NCBI GenBank assembly: GCA_033675545.1
Contig: JAWDGP010005687.1
Coordinates: 429,001 to 493,000, forward strand
Reading direction: 5' to 3'
DNA length: 64,000 bases
Source: Elysia crispata
Taxonomy: Eukaryota > Mollusca > Gastropoda > Plakobranchidae
This document shows positions 1 to 25,025 of the stretch, one piece after another. Made by a program: the position numbers and the translations under genes. Positions within the stretch are counted from its first letter, which is position 1; each line of letters opens with the position of its first letter. The notes under the pieces were generated by a model. The model searched no databases. It was not told the origin of the DNA and saw only the letters and a list, made by a program, of their open reading frames with translations.

Positions 1-1146
1 TTGTACTTAGATTTGGTGTGAGCTGTTTCTGCAGATTTTTGCTTTGATGTGTCTTTTCTTGAAAGTTATTATTTGCACTATACAATAAAAAGGACAGAAT
101 TTTACCCTTACTCTGGCAAATGGTATAAGCATATTCTGCTATGTTTATATGTATAAACTAATATGAAAATATGATATTTTCATCAGCCATAACTTATCAT
201 GTAGAAATTAATAGCTGATGAAGACAACAAAGATTAATGCTCACCTTTAGAAAGTGAATTTAAGTCTGAATTTTTAAAATCTATTTATGATTTATGGTAT
301 GAGAGAGGTATAGCTTATCTGTGATTCACTTTTTGAAAATTCTAATAAACAAAGCACACAATAATTTGATGGAAACAATAAATGTAAGAAGTTACAGCCT
401 TGCTTATGATTTACAGCAGGCATGATATATAGATAATAATTGTAGTTTACTTCTGCATTAAATTTTTTCTAGGTTTTTCAAAGGACAATATTTTTGTAAT
501 ATTATTTGTCTTAAAGCAATAATTCAAATTGATCCTTAATGCTTGATACATATATGTGTATTTATATATACATATATGCTTGGATATTTGCACATTTAAC
601 AAAATAATAGTTTGTTTTTAAATAATTAATTTAGTTCATAAGAAAACGGAGTAGTTGTCTAGATTAATTGCAAAGTTACTAATATGGATGCTCTTTAAAG
701 AAAACTCCAAAGCATATTGATTAGGACTTTGAAATAATAGTTTATTCACAATACCTTTACTTGAAAAAAATTCATGCTTTCCTCCTATCTGTTCAACTCA
801 TGCCAATGTTCCTGACTGAATGTGAGGATACACAACAAGTGCGGGTATTACCAATTTATCTGTAACTTGTTTAAAGTTTTGGATATTCCTAGAAAAAAAA
901 TGATTTTGGATTCTATTCACAGAACTATCAGATGAATGGAATATTTGTCAGATTAGATGTCAACAAAACCCAAAAGAAGGCCTCCCTATGTATTTTTTTT
1001 TGCAATCAATATTTTGAGAGCTAAATGGCTGATATATGGTGGGCTAACATATACATAAGTCTATTATACTCCTTCCTCTATTTAAGCACATACACATTCA
1101 TTCTGCCTTTCAAAATAAAACAAAAAATTTAGTCTTTTTTTTTCAG
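1..1146 (+). other. Intron of GBE1 (5' part outside window)
   Basis: AT-rich sequence with no convincing exon or repeat. It ends in a polypyrimidine tract and an AG at 1145-1146 just before the first recognisable GBE1 exon, so I read it as the tail of an upstream intron. Confidence 0.6.
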
Positions 1147-12643
<11,497 letters not shown>

Positions 12644-15600
12644 AGCCACTTTTTCATGGTCAACAAATATAGATTATAGTGAAACCAATACTTAAGTTTA
12701 TATATTCTCCAGGACCTATTATGTAAACAATGTGTGATATGTATTTTTTATCGCGGGAATGTGATTTTAAATGGTACTTGATTCATTAAATACTAGTCCG
12801 TTATTTTTCCTTTCTTTAAAAGATGTTAAATATGAGCAATGATTGATAAATTAAAAAGAGCTGAGACGGGTTTATGTAATCAAATGGCACTTAAAGTATC
12901 AGATAGCATTGTCAAATCTTAGCATAAATTTTGGTAATTTTCTTCATAGACAGCAGTTTGGAGTAAATTCTTGAGCAATAAGTATCACAGGTTGGCTTTT
13001 TCAAGTATTGTTAGCTCAAGATGTTGATTTCTCATTTTAAATCTTTGAACTCTATCTCAGTAATCTATGAACAATGTAAACAGTTTTGTTTTGAGATTCA
13101 TGATTTGTTTTTTGTAGGTTGACTTAAAGGAGCCTCTGAGTAGATTTACTCTTTTTTTTGGTGAAAAACATTCCCAAAATAAGTAATTTTCCAATCAAAA
13201 TATGAATTATTGCTGTTGGTGAATGCTAGATATTAGCAGACTTCATGTGATTTCTCAAAAAGTTTATGAATCGTACACGTTTCTTCATTTGCAAATTAGA
13301 GCAGAGTTGAAGGCAAGTCTGGATTCATTTAAGAATTGCGCTGAGATATTTGGTTTATACAAGCTCCATCTCCAAAGGCATGTAAATGTGCACATGCAGA
13401 CTATTATTGAAACTCTAAATGAAGCATTCATCACTTTTTAGGGATCATTATTAAATAGATTATGAGAAAGGGAAACAAATGTTTTCAGTGATCAAAAGAC
13501 CTCTTTTTTTAGATCTCTTGATTCATTATCAATTTTTTTAATCAGCAAAGTGTAGCAATTGTAAAGCCGATTTCTTTTTATTTTCTAAGCAACCCAATCT
13601 TTTGTATTCCTCGTCAAATTCTTTATTAATTAAAAAAAAATAAAAACGAACATAAACCCCAACTTATCATGAGTATTGTAGCAGAACTTTTTAGTTTGGG
13701 CTAGACAATTTTCTAGGAGAGCCTAAAAAGTGATCTGAAGTAATATTGATTTCAACCTGGATGTCATGATTCTGTAGGGTTGTTGAATCTATTAAATGTT
13801 CTAATATCATAAATTCAGTTGCCTTTTGTGATCAGCAAATTATGAAAGCCTAAAGCTCACATAATTATTTTTAATGCATCACCCTATAGCTCACATTAAT
13901 TATTTTTAACGCATCCCATTGAAGTATAAACAGTAACTACAGCAATTGCAATACGGGGAATCGGCCAACCTTGTATTTTCCAAATTTTTTAAATGCTTAT
14001 TAAAAGTTTATGAATTCATGCGAAAAATGCCTTGCAGAAATTCACAGCTGCCGCTTTACTTCAACATATGTATACTGGACGTTTAAAAGGATCAATAAAC
14101 AGATTTGGATTTTCCAAAATTAGCTAACTGTTCTCATTGATCTGATTAATTGATAAGAAAAAAGGATTAATGGTTTTTGAACTTTCAAACTTTAAAATGC
14201 GAGTTTGTCTTCTTATACCTAAACTTAATGTTTCTATAGATGAGATCTATCTTATAGTCACATAGTTCCTCAGCTAGTCTTCAAAAGTGTCATAGTATAA
14301 CAGTCATTTTTGTTTAAATTGGAGACTTTAGAGGTGAGCCATTGTTTTTGTGGATATTTATTTTGGCTATCAAAGGCTAAAAAATTTCCATCGGTTTTAC
14401 ATTTTTATGTTTATCTTCAACTCTTTAATAATATCTTGTTTATTGCTTCATTGGGAAAGAGCTTGCTCTCAATTATGTGCAATGAACTTAATAATTTAAT
14501 AATAGAATCAAAACAAAAATAATACTATATCGCCCTTCTTTTGAATGTAACTTGCAAAATTTTCATTCAATTTTTTTTATCTTGTCATGAAGGAATCTGT
14601 TTTCAAACGAAATAGTCAAGTCACATGCACTAGCGGTTTTGACGTATTACCCTTAGTTTCAAATAATTTATTTCAGTTGATCTTATAATGTGCTTGTTGA
14701 TTATTCTATTTATGTTCGTTGATATATATATTTTCATTTAATAACCATTATGAAAATGGAGATTTGCTGAATCATTCACTGCAACATGATGAGTTAGTGA
14801 GGCTATAAAATTCTGAATATATTCTATTCTATATTCAAACTGAGGTTATAACAGCACTAGAATGTTATTTTGCTCATCTCTGAGGTTAAAAGAGAGAGAG
14901 GGATGAAAAATGAATCCACCAAGGCAAGTTGCAAATGAAATTTCATTTTTTTTTTGTCGTTTTCTTTTTTTTAAATTAAAGATTATGTGTGGGTCTTCAT
15001 ACTATATGTATGGAAATGAGTTCAAATTATGAATATCAGTGATAAGTAATTGTAACATTGGATGTTTGAGACTTTATATGTTAGTTAGAGCTAGATCAAA
15101 TTCTAATAGAAAAACAAGTCGACCAATTTTATCCTTCGCTATGAACTTTCCATCAAATTCATCTGTGAACAATTATGAAATTTTGCATGAAGAACTACCG
15201 TACAGTCATTTTTTTATTTCATTGCAATTTAGAAATGTCTTCCATTTATCTAGATAGCTGTTAATTTGGACGGTTATCTAGTTAAGTTTCCTTTCCATGT
15301 GAATTTGAGAATATAAGAAAAAAGCAATAATAATAATAAATTAATGGAAAAAAAGTAGCAGTTTAGATAAAATGTTTTCTGCAAAAGTGAAATATAAATT
15401 ATGTCTTTTAATGAAGGTTTAACAATGATGGGTGACATGTATGTTTTTGCTTGTAAAGACAGTAAAACACTTCTAAACCAAAAAGATTTTAGGTCCCTTG
15501 AATTTTGGTTTGAGAGTATTCCTTTGTATGTCTGAATGGTTAAAAAAAAAACTCTTGAAATCATGCATTTCATTATTTAACATTTAAAGTAGCAATTTAT

Positions 15601-17524
15601 GTGATGATTAATGGATGGATTGAGAACTTTTACAAGCCCAGTCCGCCATGAGCATTGTTGTCAGCACTTAGTAATAATGATAATGAATACATAATAGAAA
15701 GTTTTCATTGAACAACTAATCCTATTTAATGCTGGTGGAGCCAAATTATATGTACATTACATATTTACAAATGAAAAAAAAATTGCTTGAACTCGTATTT
15801 CTTCTCAGAACAGCATAAACAATTTTATGTTTTGATCAATTTCATATAACCAAGAAAATCTCATCTGTTATCATGAAAACCGTTTGGTTTTATTTAGTCA
15901 TGTTGTTGTTTTAAGGCATTCATTCAAATCTCAAAACACTGCGCTAAAAAAAATGCATATTTTTGTGATACTCCTCCCCCTCTTCCAGTTGAAGCCAAAG
16001 GAGAGATTGCCGTGCCGTGACAATTGCATTAAATGCTTTATGGTATAATTTAGACTTCTCACTGAAGGAGAAACATATGCTGTTGACATGCTTGTTAGCT
16101 GTTGAAGAATTGAGATGGATAAAATAAACTCAGTTGGAAATGTTGCAAGTGCTGTTGTCTGTTATTAGTTCACGTTAACAGACTATTTTTTGTATGCTGT
16201 TGAAAGTACAAACCAAAACAGCCTTTTATCATCCTTCATCTCACCAAATGCATTTTAGTGAGTTTTGTTCATCGTTATTGGTAAAAAAGAGATGGGTTTT
16301 CACAAAGAGTGGGATACAGCAGGTGAAATGTACAAACATATCCCTAGTCTGCAAGCCATACATTTTTTCAACGAAGATGATAAGCCTGAAAATTTTAAGG
16401 GTTCATCTTGATTATTTTAATGATGATAATTAAATTGAAATAAAGTCAGTGAGGCTGAGATTTAGAATAATATGAAAGCAGTAATGTGCAGTTTTCTTTT
16501 TCTTTACTGGAATATAATTTTTTGCTCCCCCCCCCTTTTTTTTTTGTTTATTTTTGTTTTTGTTTTTATCAGACCATTCTCTCTCTACCAATCTTAAGCT
16601 TGTTTGACTTCTTCAAGATATTTGGGATTACCTTGTCCTAAGTTTGATGTTGTCTCGCGATGAGTTCTTTTTTTTAAATCAGGCAATCTTAGATTTTAAT
16701 CAAATCTTGACGAAGTATTGATTGCACAGAGGTATGTTTTGTTTGCTTTTATTTTTTTAACTTGTTGTGTAGTCAGGCCATTCCCGACTGGGTGGCATCA
16801 GACCTGTTTGCACATCTGACTTAAGCTTCCCTATGGTAGGGCGGATCTGAAAAGATTGTGTTGAAGAATATTACTCTAAGTGTAGATATATACAGTGTTT
16901 TTAGACAATTGGGGCTAACACAATATAATAAACAAAAATTATATTTTAGGATCTTTCCACTTTCGATCATAAGTCAAACAAGGCTTTAAAATGACGTAAA
17001 AAATATTCTAACAAGAAATTTTTCAATCTGTCTTCGTTTGCATCATCAAATTGTATTTGGTGAAAGAGACCTCGTATCAAGGTTCAGGTTGAGGTATAAG
17101 AGAGCTGTTACAATACCAAAGGGAATTTGTTAGATGAAGTCTATCTCATGGTATATTATTATAGGTTAAATGGATTTTCAATTTATGTCTGACAATTAAC
17201 ATTTAAATTCTTTTGAACGCTCATTGTCATGTAGAGTCAAACTCACAGCTATGGATTTAGGCAAGGCAGTGCACCACTAGGCCCTTTTAGTTTGGATCTA
17301 AATAGTTTAACAATGAGCAGATTAAAAGGATCTTAAACTAAAGTGGGAAAGTCCAGAATTAGCTATTTTTTTTATTATCGACAAAAATGGTGGTATTTCT
17401 AAACCCTTATTTGCTATACCTGAGACTTGGCAAATTAATGAAACTGAAATTCTCAACTTTTGAGTTTTAAGGAATTTTTTCACGAAAACCGATTTTTATT
17501 CCTGTAATTTATGTTGGATTTCAT
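12644..17524 (+). other. GBE1 3' UTR and intergenic AT-rich DNA
   Basis: No further gene was recognised. Possible polyadenylation hexamers on the + strand are ATTAAA at 12785 and AATAAA at 14094, 16123 and 16439; I cannot tell which is used. A slightly GC-richer patch at about 16780-16850 looks repeat-like but I cannot classify it. Confidence 0.5.
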
Positions 17525-18065
17525 ATATTGTTTAGTTGGCGGTAGTAAACGTATTAGCTCAGGCAGGTATGCCAAGCCTGTTTGCTATTCTTTCCCAGAG
17601 ACGCCTGCGTTGGCTTGGTCACGTGTGCCGAATGGAAGACAGTCGCGACCGATAGGACTCCGTGGACGGCGAGCTCACGGCGAGCTCGCCTCCTGTTCAC
17701 GTCCTACCGGACGACCTACCAAGCGCTTCAAGGACGTGTGCAAGAGAGACCTGAAGACTTGCGGAATTCAACCGGCAGTACTAGAGGTGGAGGTCTCAAA
17801 CCTCACCGCATGGCAGGCAAAGGTCAAGGAGGGCATAAAATCAGCTGAGGAGAAAAGGGAATTGGAGAGAGAAGAAAAGAGAACCAGCAGACATCAGAAG
17901 ACACAGCCCGTCCTTATTTCTCACACCACCCCGCCACTGACTACACCTCCAGGAAGTGCCAACGCGGCTGCACGTCCAGAATAGGGTTATATAGCCACAG
18001 CAGACACTGTAATGAAACTAAGTGCATGTTGCCATTGCCTCACAAGACAGAAGATTGCGACCAGT
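17525..18065 (+). mobile_element. LINE 3' end fragment (RT C-terminus and zinc knuckle)
   Basis: Plus-strand frames read RRLRWLGHVCRMEDSR, then RPTGRPTKRFKDVCKRDLK, then a basic coiled segment EEKRELEREEKRTSRHQ. The last block is CQRGCTSRIGLYSHSRHC at about 17957-18012, a terminal C2H2 knuckle. This block order is the C-terminal end of a LINE reverse transcriptase common in invertebrates. Frameshifts lie between the blocks and everything upstream is missing, so it is a 5'-truncated dead copy. It is noticeably GC-richer than its flanks. Confidence 0.85.
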
Positions 18066-18681
<616 letters not shown>

Positions 18682-18748
18682 AAACAGTATGTTATACATT
18701 ATGCATAGCATTATGTGGGTACTGCTATAAAAAAAAAAAGAAGCGATA

Positions 18749-18756
18749 CAATAATA

Positions 18757-18834
<78 letters not shown>

Positions 18835-18915
18835 GTAACAATAATGAAATAATGATAATAAAAATAGTAGTAGTAGTAGCAGCAGCAGCAGCAGTAGTAG
18901 TGGTAATAATAATTA
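18749..18915. repeat. (TAA)n microsatellite with TAG/CAG variants
   Basis: About 55 triplets, mostly AAT/TAA, turning into TAG and CAG units near 18866-18900. Confidence 0.97.
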
Positions 18916-21650
18916 GTTATTTGTGGCAATGAATCCAAGGTTTCGAGCCTGTGCTCACTCTTCTGGCACAGACGTCATAATGATAAAATTACATGAATTA
19001 ACAATAACAGCCATATTTAATGAAAAGACGTTGTTTCCCTACTTCACATTATAAAAAGTTTCTCAGATTAATGTATTCAAAAGCCTGCGGCAGCTAAATG
19101 ATTTCGATCATGTTTACTCATGACTCTCCTCATCACTTCGCTTTCTTTCTACTAGCGCACTATACACTGAAGCCCAAAGTCGACTACTCACTCACAATCG
19201 CATTTCTAGCCACATAACACAAAACATCTTTAACAACCTCTTTACAACTTTACATCATTGTATTTGCAAGTGGAAATTTCGTTTCATTTTGCGTTTGAAA
19301 TTTCCTAGTTACTCAATATTTGACATGGCCTGTCAAATCTACAGGCGTTATTTTTCAAGTTTTGTCCTGTACAATGAAAATAGGGTACAGAAATGAGCCA
19401 GGAAATCAGTCAGATATAGAATTGACCATGTCAATTCATAGTAGTCCTTAGAACATAGAAAAGAAAAATAAATGACACACAATTTTGTGATACGAAAATC
19501 TACTTATTCCACATTAGATTTTTAAGAAGTGCAAAAGCGGAATTTATAGTCGTGCGCATTTTTTAATTTAAAAAAAAAAGATGCAAAATGTCTTAATGTT
19601 CATGTACAGAAAAATTAGTTATACTATCATTCACTATCGTTCACTATATGGACTTGTGTAACAAATGTGTAATAACCGGACTTTTGAAACCCTTCAGGCT
19701 GCCTTATAGCTCAGGCAATATCTGCAATCTTAAAATATTATGAAGCAGGCAGTTCCTGCCTCACAATGATATTGGTCCGCCTCGCTATCTAGTGGTTCGT
19801 TTTGTTGTCGCCATACTCAACCAAACAGTTTTGCAGTTGTTGTAAACTGGTAGTACAGGTCAAATATATTGTGATTTGGGTGACTATACAAACACTTCAG
19901 CGTTTTTATTGTAGTTGCAGCTTCGTTGAAAGTGGCAGTTTTGTCTGATATCTCCTTGATGTGACGAGATTGAAATAGGGCTTTTTAAACGTGTTTCAGT
20001 TCATGTAAGTATTCATTTTTGCCAGCTAAAAGTAAACAAAATTATTTTTTTAAAAATATGTTGTTGGTTCATAAAGTAAAACCCTGTGCATAAGCGTTTA
20101 TAAATACAAAGGAAAAAATAAAAGATAGTAAGTAAAGCTTTTCCTCACAGGCAAATATTTGTTTTAAAAACTACAATTGTCTCAGCAATGAGGTCAGCTA
20201 AGCTGGAGCCTTTGATCCTATCGCCATGTTATTGTTAACGAGAAGCATAGTTAATCACAAGATAATGACATCAATGGCTGGATTTGGCCTAAATTTTCCT
20301 CAGAGGTAAATTCATAAAGAAAGCTATATTTGGATATGTGTGAGTTTATAACTGTTACACTGTAAGACCATAAAATTACGGATTATCCAGTGACCCACGC
20401 AATAACCGAATTAAAGTTTTCCCTTGTTAATAAACATAGAATATAACATGATTACGAGCAATCACAGGTGAGCAGACTCAAAACATACATAATTTTAAAA
20501 AATTATTTGGAATATACATGAATTTAAAAAAAAAAAAATCAAGAATGAGCAAACATACTAAAGATTATGCATGATTCTAAATAGTCATTAATTAATTTTT
20601 GTTGTTGTTTTTGGCATTAACTGATCGGCAAAATATTCTCGACACAATCATGTGTGACATGTGAGGACAAAACCATGTCTTCAAGTCTTGGTAATCCAAA
20701 GAAAGTATAGCCTGTGCTCTCTACGATGAGGTTGAGAGCATGTGATCCTGCAGTCTGAAGCCTAAAGCACACAAGCGCCCTAGTTCATGTAAACTTCCCT
20801 AAATTTCGCAGGGAGCTTCAGTCTAGAGCATTATAACTGCACCTGGGGACCAGAATCGTGCTTGCTTCCACTATTTATCAAGCAGATTTTGCATAAAAGG
20901 AAAACCTGATTTTTTTAATTTTCCACGTGAATAAATACGAAAATAGGAAGTTTCATAGAAAATGATTAAGCTCTTCAGCCATCTTGTCCTTGACTCAGAT
21001 TTTACTTTTAAATAAATTATGCTCCCTAAATGTCTCTCAAAGTCTTATTTGACTTGTGAAAGCCGATTTGATCATGGACAATGAAACAAGAACATGATAG
21101 ACTCACATGGGAGATCTTTGACTGCTTGGCGTCCCTGAGCGTTAAAATACCCTGGTATCAGCCTGAGCGTACTGAGACCATTCACTTGCTCCAAAAAGCA
21201 GTTCTATAAGAAATTACCAACTCAATTCCTTCTGTTTTAAATACCGGGCAGATGCATTGAAATCGGGTAATAGTTAGTATTCAATGTGCAAAAAAAGGCT
21301 TGGTTAGTGCTCTTGGTGTGCTCGTCAGAAACATCTCGTAGTCAATAATTTTGTCGTGAGCAACTCTCTTGGGAGTTGGTATATTGTTGATGATACGGGA
21401 AAATTCTTTTGGCTTGGTATTAAATTAAGCCTATGTGCTGCATTGAGTTCATGTTAATAGGAGCTCATGAATAAAAGAAAGTTTAGGATATTGGAGTATG
21501 AACTAAAAGAGGGAAGTTAATCTGTATAAAAAAATAAATGAAGATGAAATAGAGCATGAGATAAACGCACACAGTCTCTTTTTTATGTGAAAAGGCGTCT
21601 AAAAGACAGAATAAAATGGGAAGCTGGTAGTGTCATGTTATGAACGAAAT
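18916..21650. other. Intergenic, 3' side of the 1124-aa gene
   Basis: No exon was recognised on either strand. On the minus strand it would include the 3' UTR of the gene at 21651-25025. TTTATT on the plus strand at 19905-19910 (AATAAA on minus) is one distant candidate poly(A) signal. Confidence 0.4.
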
Positions 21651-24600
21651 TCATAATGTGGCAGCGGGAGGCTCCGATGGACAGACACTAATCACATGCT
21701 GGAGAATGTCCGCGTTGTCAATACAACCAGATTTTCCATCTCGCCTGTCTTGGAGTTTTCGGCGTCTCTGAAGACAAGTACTCCATCTATAAACTTCCAG
21801 GCTGTTTTTCCTCGCTGTTATTGGCCTTACTTCACTTGGACGTGTTCCTGGAGAGGAAGGAATCGGACTGGCGGTTCTGTAATCGCAATTCTTTATCTCA
21901 CCTTGCTCATACAATGTCGACTGTCTTGGACATGTAATTTTTTCAAACGCATCGCTGTCACCTTTGAAACATCGTGTAGGTCTATTTGAAGACGCTGCCT
22001 TATTTGTCACGGTTGTTGGTGCCTTGATACATGCAGTAAAACTCTGGAACTTGTTGTGTCCCTCAACAGTTTCAGTTCGAAGTTTCCCAAAAGTATCTAT
22101 TCCTTGAGCATTTTTAAGCTCTAGGTAAAGATCCGCTTCATTACGGTAGCGTGAATGCATTTCTGTGTTAAGACTTCTTGATCTCCGTTTCCAACTAATA
22201 TCTCCAGCTTGATCCAGAATCGTATTGAAGTCTGGTGCATTAACCGGAAACTGAGGAGAATGCGCTTTTGCCACTTGATACTGCATATCTCGGATTTCTC
22301 CAGAATATAAAGCTTCTGTTCTTTCCAGGGGATAAACCTCTACGCCCAGACTTCTTGCACGGCGTCTTCGTATAATTTGACTGTTTGTATTATCGTGTTT
22401 TCTATTACAGAGGTTTCGTTCTGCAACAGAGACTGGTTGAGGTAAGACACTTTTCTTCAGAATCCCTCTTAGAGGTTTTAATGGAGGTAAGCTTTCTTTA
22501 CCGTGAGTTACAGAAGGAAGTGTGTATAGAATTTCAGTCACATCATTAAAAATTTCTTTGTCTTTCGGCCCAGGATGTTTGTTTACATCTATGAATGCTC
22601 GGTTTTGCGCAGCAACAAAATTTCGCCCACGGTTTGACCTTCTTTTCCTCCACATCTGTCTGGCCTTGGATTGTACACTGTTTTTACGCAGACTATCAAA
22701 CATATCAGCGAAGCGGCTATCAATCTCATCGCAATTATCGCTGCTGCTTCTCTGACTTGATAACCTCTGGACTGAAAGTTCAGAGTCCTGAATCTGGCTA
22801 TGCAGTTCCTCTTGTTCGTGTTTCCTGTTGACAGTGTTCTCACAGTCTTGTAAATAGCGATGAGTTTCCCGACTAACGGCAGTGCAAGCGCCATCTTTTA
22901 TGAACTTATCACTTTGCAGATGATTTGTTACGGTCATGTTAGGTACATTCGGGTCATTTGCTTCATTTTCGCCCAGATTGATTTGAACTGAAGCAGAAAG
23001 ATCTTTGAAATTTTCTAGAACCTCTTCAATATCATCGTACTTGTAAGCGTACATCTCGTCACTTTTCACACTAGAACAAGAGAAGCCAGTGTCTCTCAAT
23101 GATTCATCTATACTTGTTCCCATTTTGTTCTTCTCTCTATTAATTGTGTATGGTGCTGTCCCTCTTTCCCCTACGAAAGTACATGTACTGTTAGGATAAG
23201 AAATAGTTTTAGATTGTCCATACTCAGTTGTTGTAAAAAACGTTACGTTTGGACAGTTCTCTTCGATGCTGTCGAGTGTCCGTGGTGAAGGATCATCGCT
23301 GTATTTCCAAAAAGGGTATTTGTGTTGTTCTGCCTCCTCCATAAAAACATCATCGCTAAGCGCATCATCGTCCAAGAAAAATTGTCTCGTCACTTCATCC
23401 AAACTACTACCACACAAGTCTGATTTTGAACTGTCTTCATGGTGTTTAAGCATAACCTTATCTTCGTATACTTGAGAGTTGAAACGGGCTGAGGCTGCGG
23501 CACTTGTGTCCGTGGGATCGACCATGGCCACGGTGTTCGTGGTTTCCACACTGGAAGCTGGTACAGATGGGTAGAAGACAAAATCCGAATCTGCTCCTTC
23601 AGAACTAAACACCGATCTCGTATCATCTATAGAGGCACCGGCGCTATAAGCCGAAGGCTGTGAAAAAAGCTCTGATGAGGTCGCATGAGAAAAAACAGCA
23701 ACGGGACTTCCTCTATCCTTTGTTCTTACATTTCGAGAGTTTCCCTGTAAATCAGACAACACCACTAAGTTATTTAATGGAATTTGCCAGCTCATTGTTT
23801 CCTGGTAAGGACAAAATTTACTTTCCGATAGATGTTCTGGGTACCTGAGCATTCTGCCCGTTGTGGAATTTTGAAGTGTTTCTTGGGAGACAATATAGAA
23901 GCCGTTATTTTTATGCCCAATATAGTTAACTGATCTTGACTGTATGGACTGTAACGGAGCATGTTTACTTGCATAATCATCCTGAATTCGGCGCATATAT
24001 GCAACATTACATGCGTTGGCTGAAATATGATTCTCCGATAATGTAATGCCATCGTCGACAATATCGAATAATTCAGGGCTAGTTTGGGTTCCTTGGTCTT
24101 TCTTATTCACGTCCACTGGCTTATTTTGCGCGTATAAAGTAGGATCGATAAAACCCGGCTTACCATGGTCAGTGAGTTTCTTTCCATCTACCGCCCGCTC
24201 ATTCCATAGGGACTCGTTAATTCTATTGTCTTGACGCATGCGATCTACCGATGGTCGTTTAGGATTTCTCATACAGCTTTCGTAGATGATGTGAGATTCT
24301 GATTGTCTGTCCTCGCCTTGAGTTAAACTGCCGTTTCTTCGGTGTGTTTCTATATCTGAATGTTCCTTCTGTAGATCATAGCCTTTTGGAGGATATGCTG
24401 GCCCAATAGTCTCGTAGACCGGACTGTGCATGCGCTCTTGAATTAACTTCCCCTGAACCGGTAATGTTAAAGAGCTGAATCGTTTAGCTTGGCACGGATC
24501 TTTTGACGACTCAGAGAAACCGGCTGTCTCATTAAATGGTGGAGATACGAATGATCTGGCGGATGGCCCTCTCTCTGGAATGGTATTGTAGAACGACTGC

Positions 24601-25025
24601 TCTTTACGATCCCTTTTGTAATATGAATGTACATTTTTTCCAGTATCAGGTGAACTCCAGCAAAACTCATGTGTAACCGGACAACGATCCGTTTGGGCTA
24701 TTGTAGGTTTTGTCGCAGATTCAAACATTTCTTCTGAATAATTTTTCATTGCTTCATGATATTCTTTGTCCTCACTAAAAGTTAAAAAGTTTAAAGGAAA
24801 TTCTATCACTGAAGTGAAGTTCGGACGGGATTGACTGGATGTTACTTTCGGTTGCCCCACTTCCTCTTTGAGTTGTGTATCAGTTCGATCAATCGTTGCA
24901 TCCTCTCTCTCCATCCTTGAAAATATGCTGAATGAGTCCAGGATACTTTTCTTTAGAGTCAACAAGCGCCTAATACCAAACTTTGTTCGTTTCGTCCCAG
25001 CTTTTTTATCTTGAAAGGGTTCCAT
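21651..25025 (-). CDS. Unrecognised 1124-aa serine-rich, low-complexity protein
   Basis: A single uninterrupted frame of 1124 codons in AT-rich DNA is certainly coding, but I do not recognise a family. The Met at 25025 follows an in-frame TAA 12 nt upstream, so this start is the natural one unless an exon is spliced on at the nearby AG. The N-terminus is basic (KKAGTKRTKFGIRRLLTLKK). Most of the chain is Ser/Thr/Asp/Asn-rich and looks disordered, without signal peptide, membrane segment or cysteine framework. Near residues 851-857, RGILKKS contains a GILK match to the SILK-type docking motif of protein phosphatase 1. Two basophilic phosphosite-like repeats follow (RRRARSLGVEV about 885-895, KRRSRSLNTEM about 943-953), then ARKNSLEVYR near the C-terminus. 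A cytoskeletal or scaffold role is only a guess. Confidence 0.85.
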   Translation of the reverse strand: MEPFQDKKAGTKRTKFGIRRLLTLKKSILDSFSIFSRMEREDATIDRTDTQLKEEVGQPKVTSSQSRPNFTSVIEFPLNFLTFSEDKEYHEAMKNYSEEMFESATKPTIAQTDRCPVTHEFCWSSPDTGKNVHSYYKRDRKEQSFYNTIPERGPSARSFVSPPFNETAGFSESSKDPCQAKRFSSLTLPVQGKLIQERMHSPVYETIGPAYPPKGYDLQKEHSDIETHRRNGSLTQGEDRQSESHIIYESCMRNPKRPSVDRMRQDNRINESLWNERAVDGKKLTDHGKPGFIDPTLYAQNKPVDVNKKDQGTQTSPELFDIVDDGITLSENHISANACNVAYMRRIQDDYASKHAPLQSIQSRSVNYIGHKNNGFYIVSQETLQNSTTGRMLRYPEHLSESKFCPYQETMSWQIPLNNLVVLSDLQGNSRNVRTKDRGSPVAVFSHATSSELFSQPSAYSAGASIDDTRSVFSSEGADSDFVFYPSVPASSVETTNTVAMVDPTDTSAAASARFNSQVYEDKVMLKHHEDSSKSDLCGSSLDEVTRQFFLDDDALSDDVFMEEAEQHKYPFWKYSDDPSPRTLDSIEENCPNVTFFTTTEYGQSKTISYPNSTCTFVGERGTAPYTINREKNKMGTSIDESLRDTGFSCSSVKSDEMYAYKYDDIEEVLENFKDLSASVQINLGENEANDPNVPNMTVTNHLQSDKFIKDGACTAVSRETHRYLQDCENTVNRKHEQEELHSQIQDSELSVQRLSSQRSSSDNCDEIDSRFADMFDSLRKNSVQSKARQMWRKRRSNRGRNFVAAQNRAFIDVNKHPGPKDKEIFNDVTEILYTLPSVTHGKESLPPLKPLRGILKKSVLPQPVSVAERNLCNRKHDNTNSQIIRRRRARSLGVEVYPLERTEALYSGEIRDMQYQVAKAHSPQFPVNAPDFNTILDQAGDISWKRRSRSLNTEMHSRYRNEADLYLELKNAQGIDTFGKLRTETVEGHNKFQSFTACIKAPTTVTNKAASSNRPTRCFKGDSDAFEKITCPRQSTLYEQGEIKNCDYRTASPIPSSPGTRPSEVRPITARKNSLEVYRWSTCLQRRRKLQDRRDGKSGCIDNADILQHVISVCPSEPPAATL

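Noticed and set aside
18711-18938. Poly-Ile/poly-Tyr open frame
   Set aside because: Translation of the (TAA)n microsatellite.
19783-19795. CTCF-like motif CGCTATCTAGTGG (minus: CCACTAGATAGCG)
   Set aside because: One mismatch to the consensus core and no supporting context; such matches are expected by chance.
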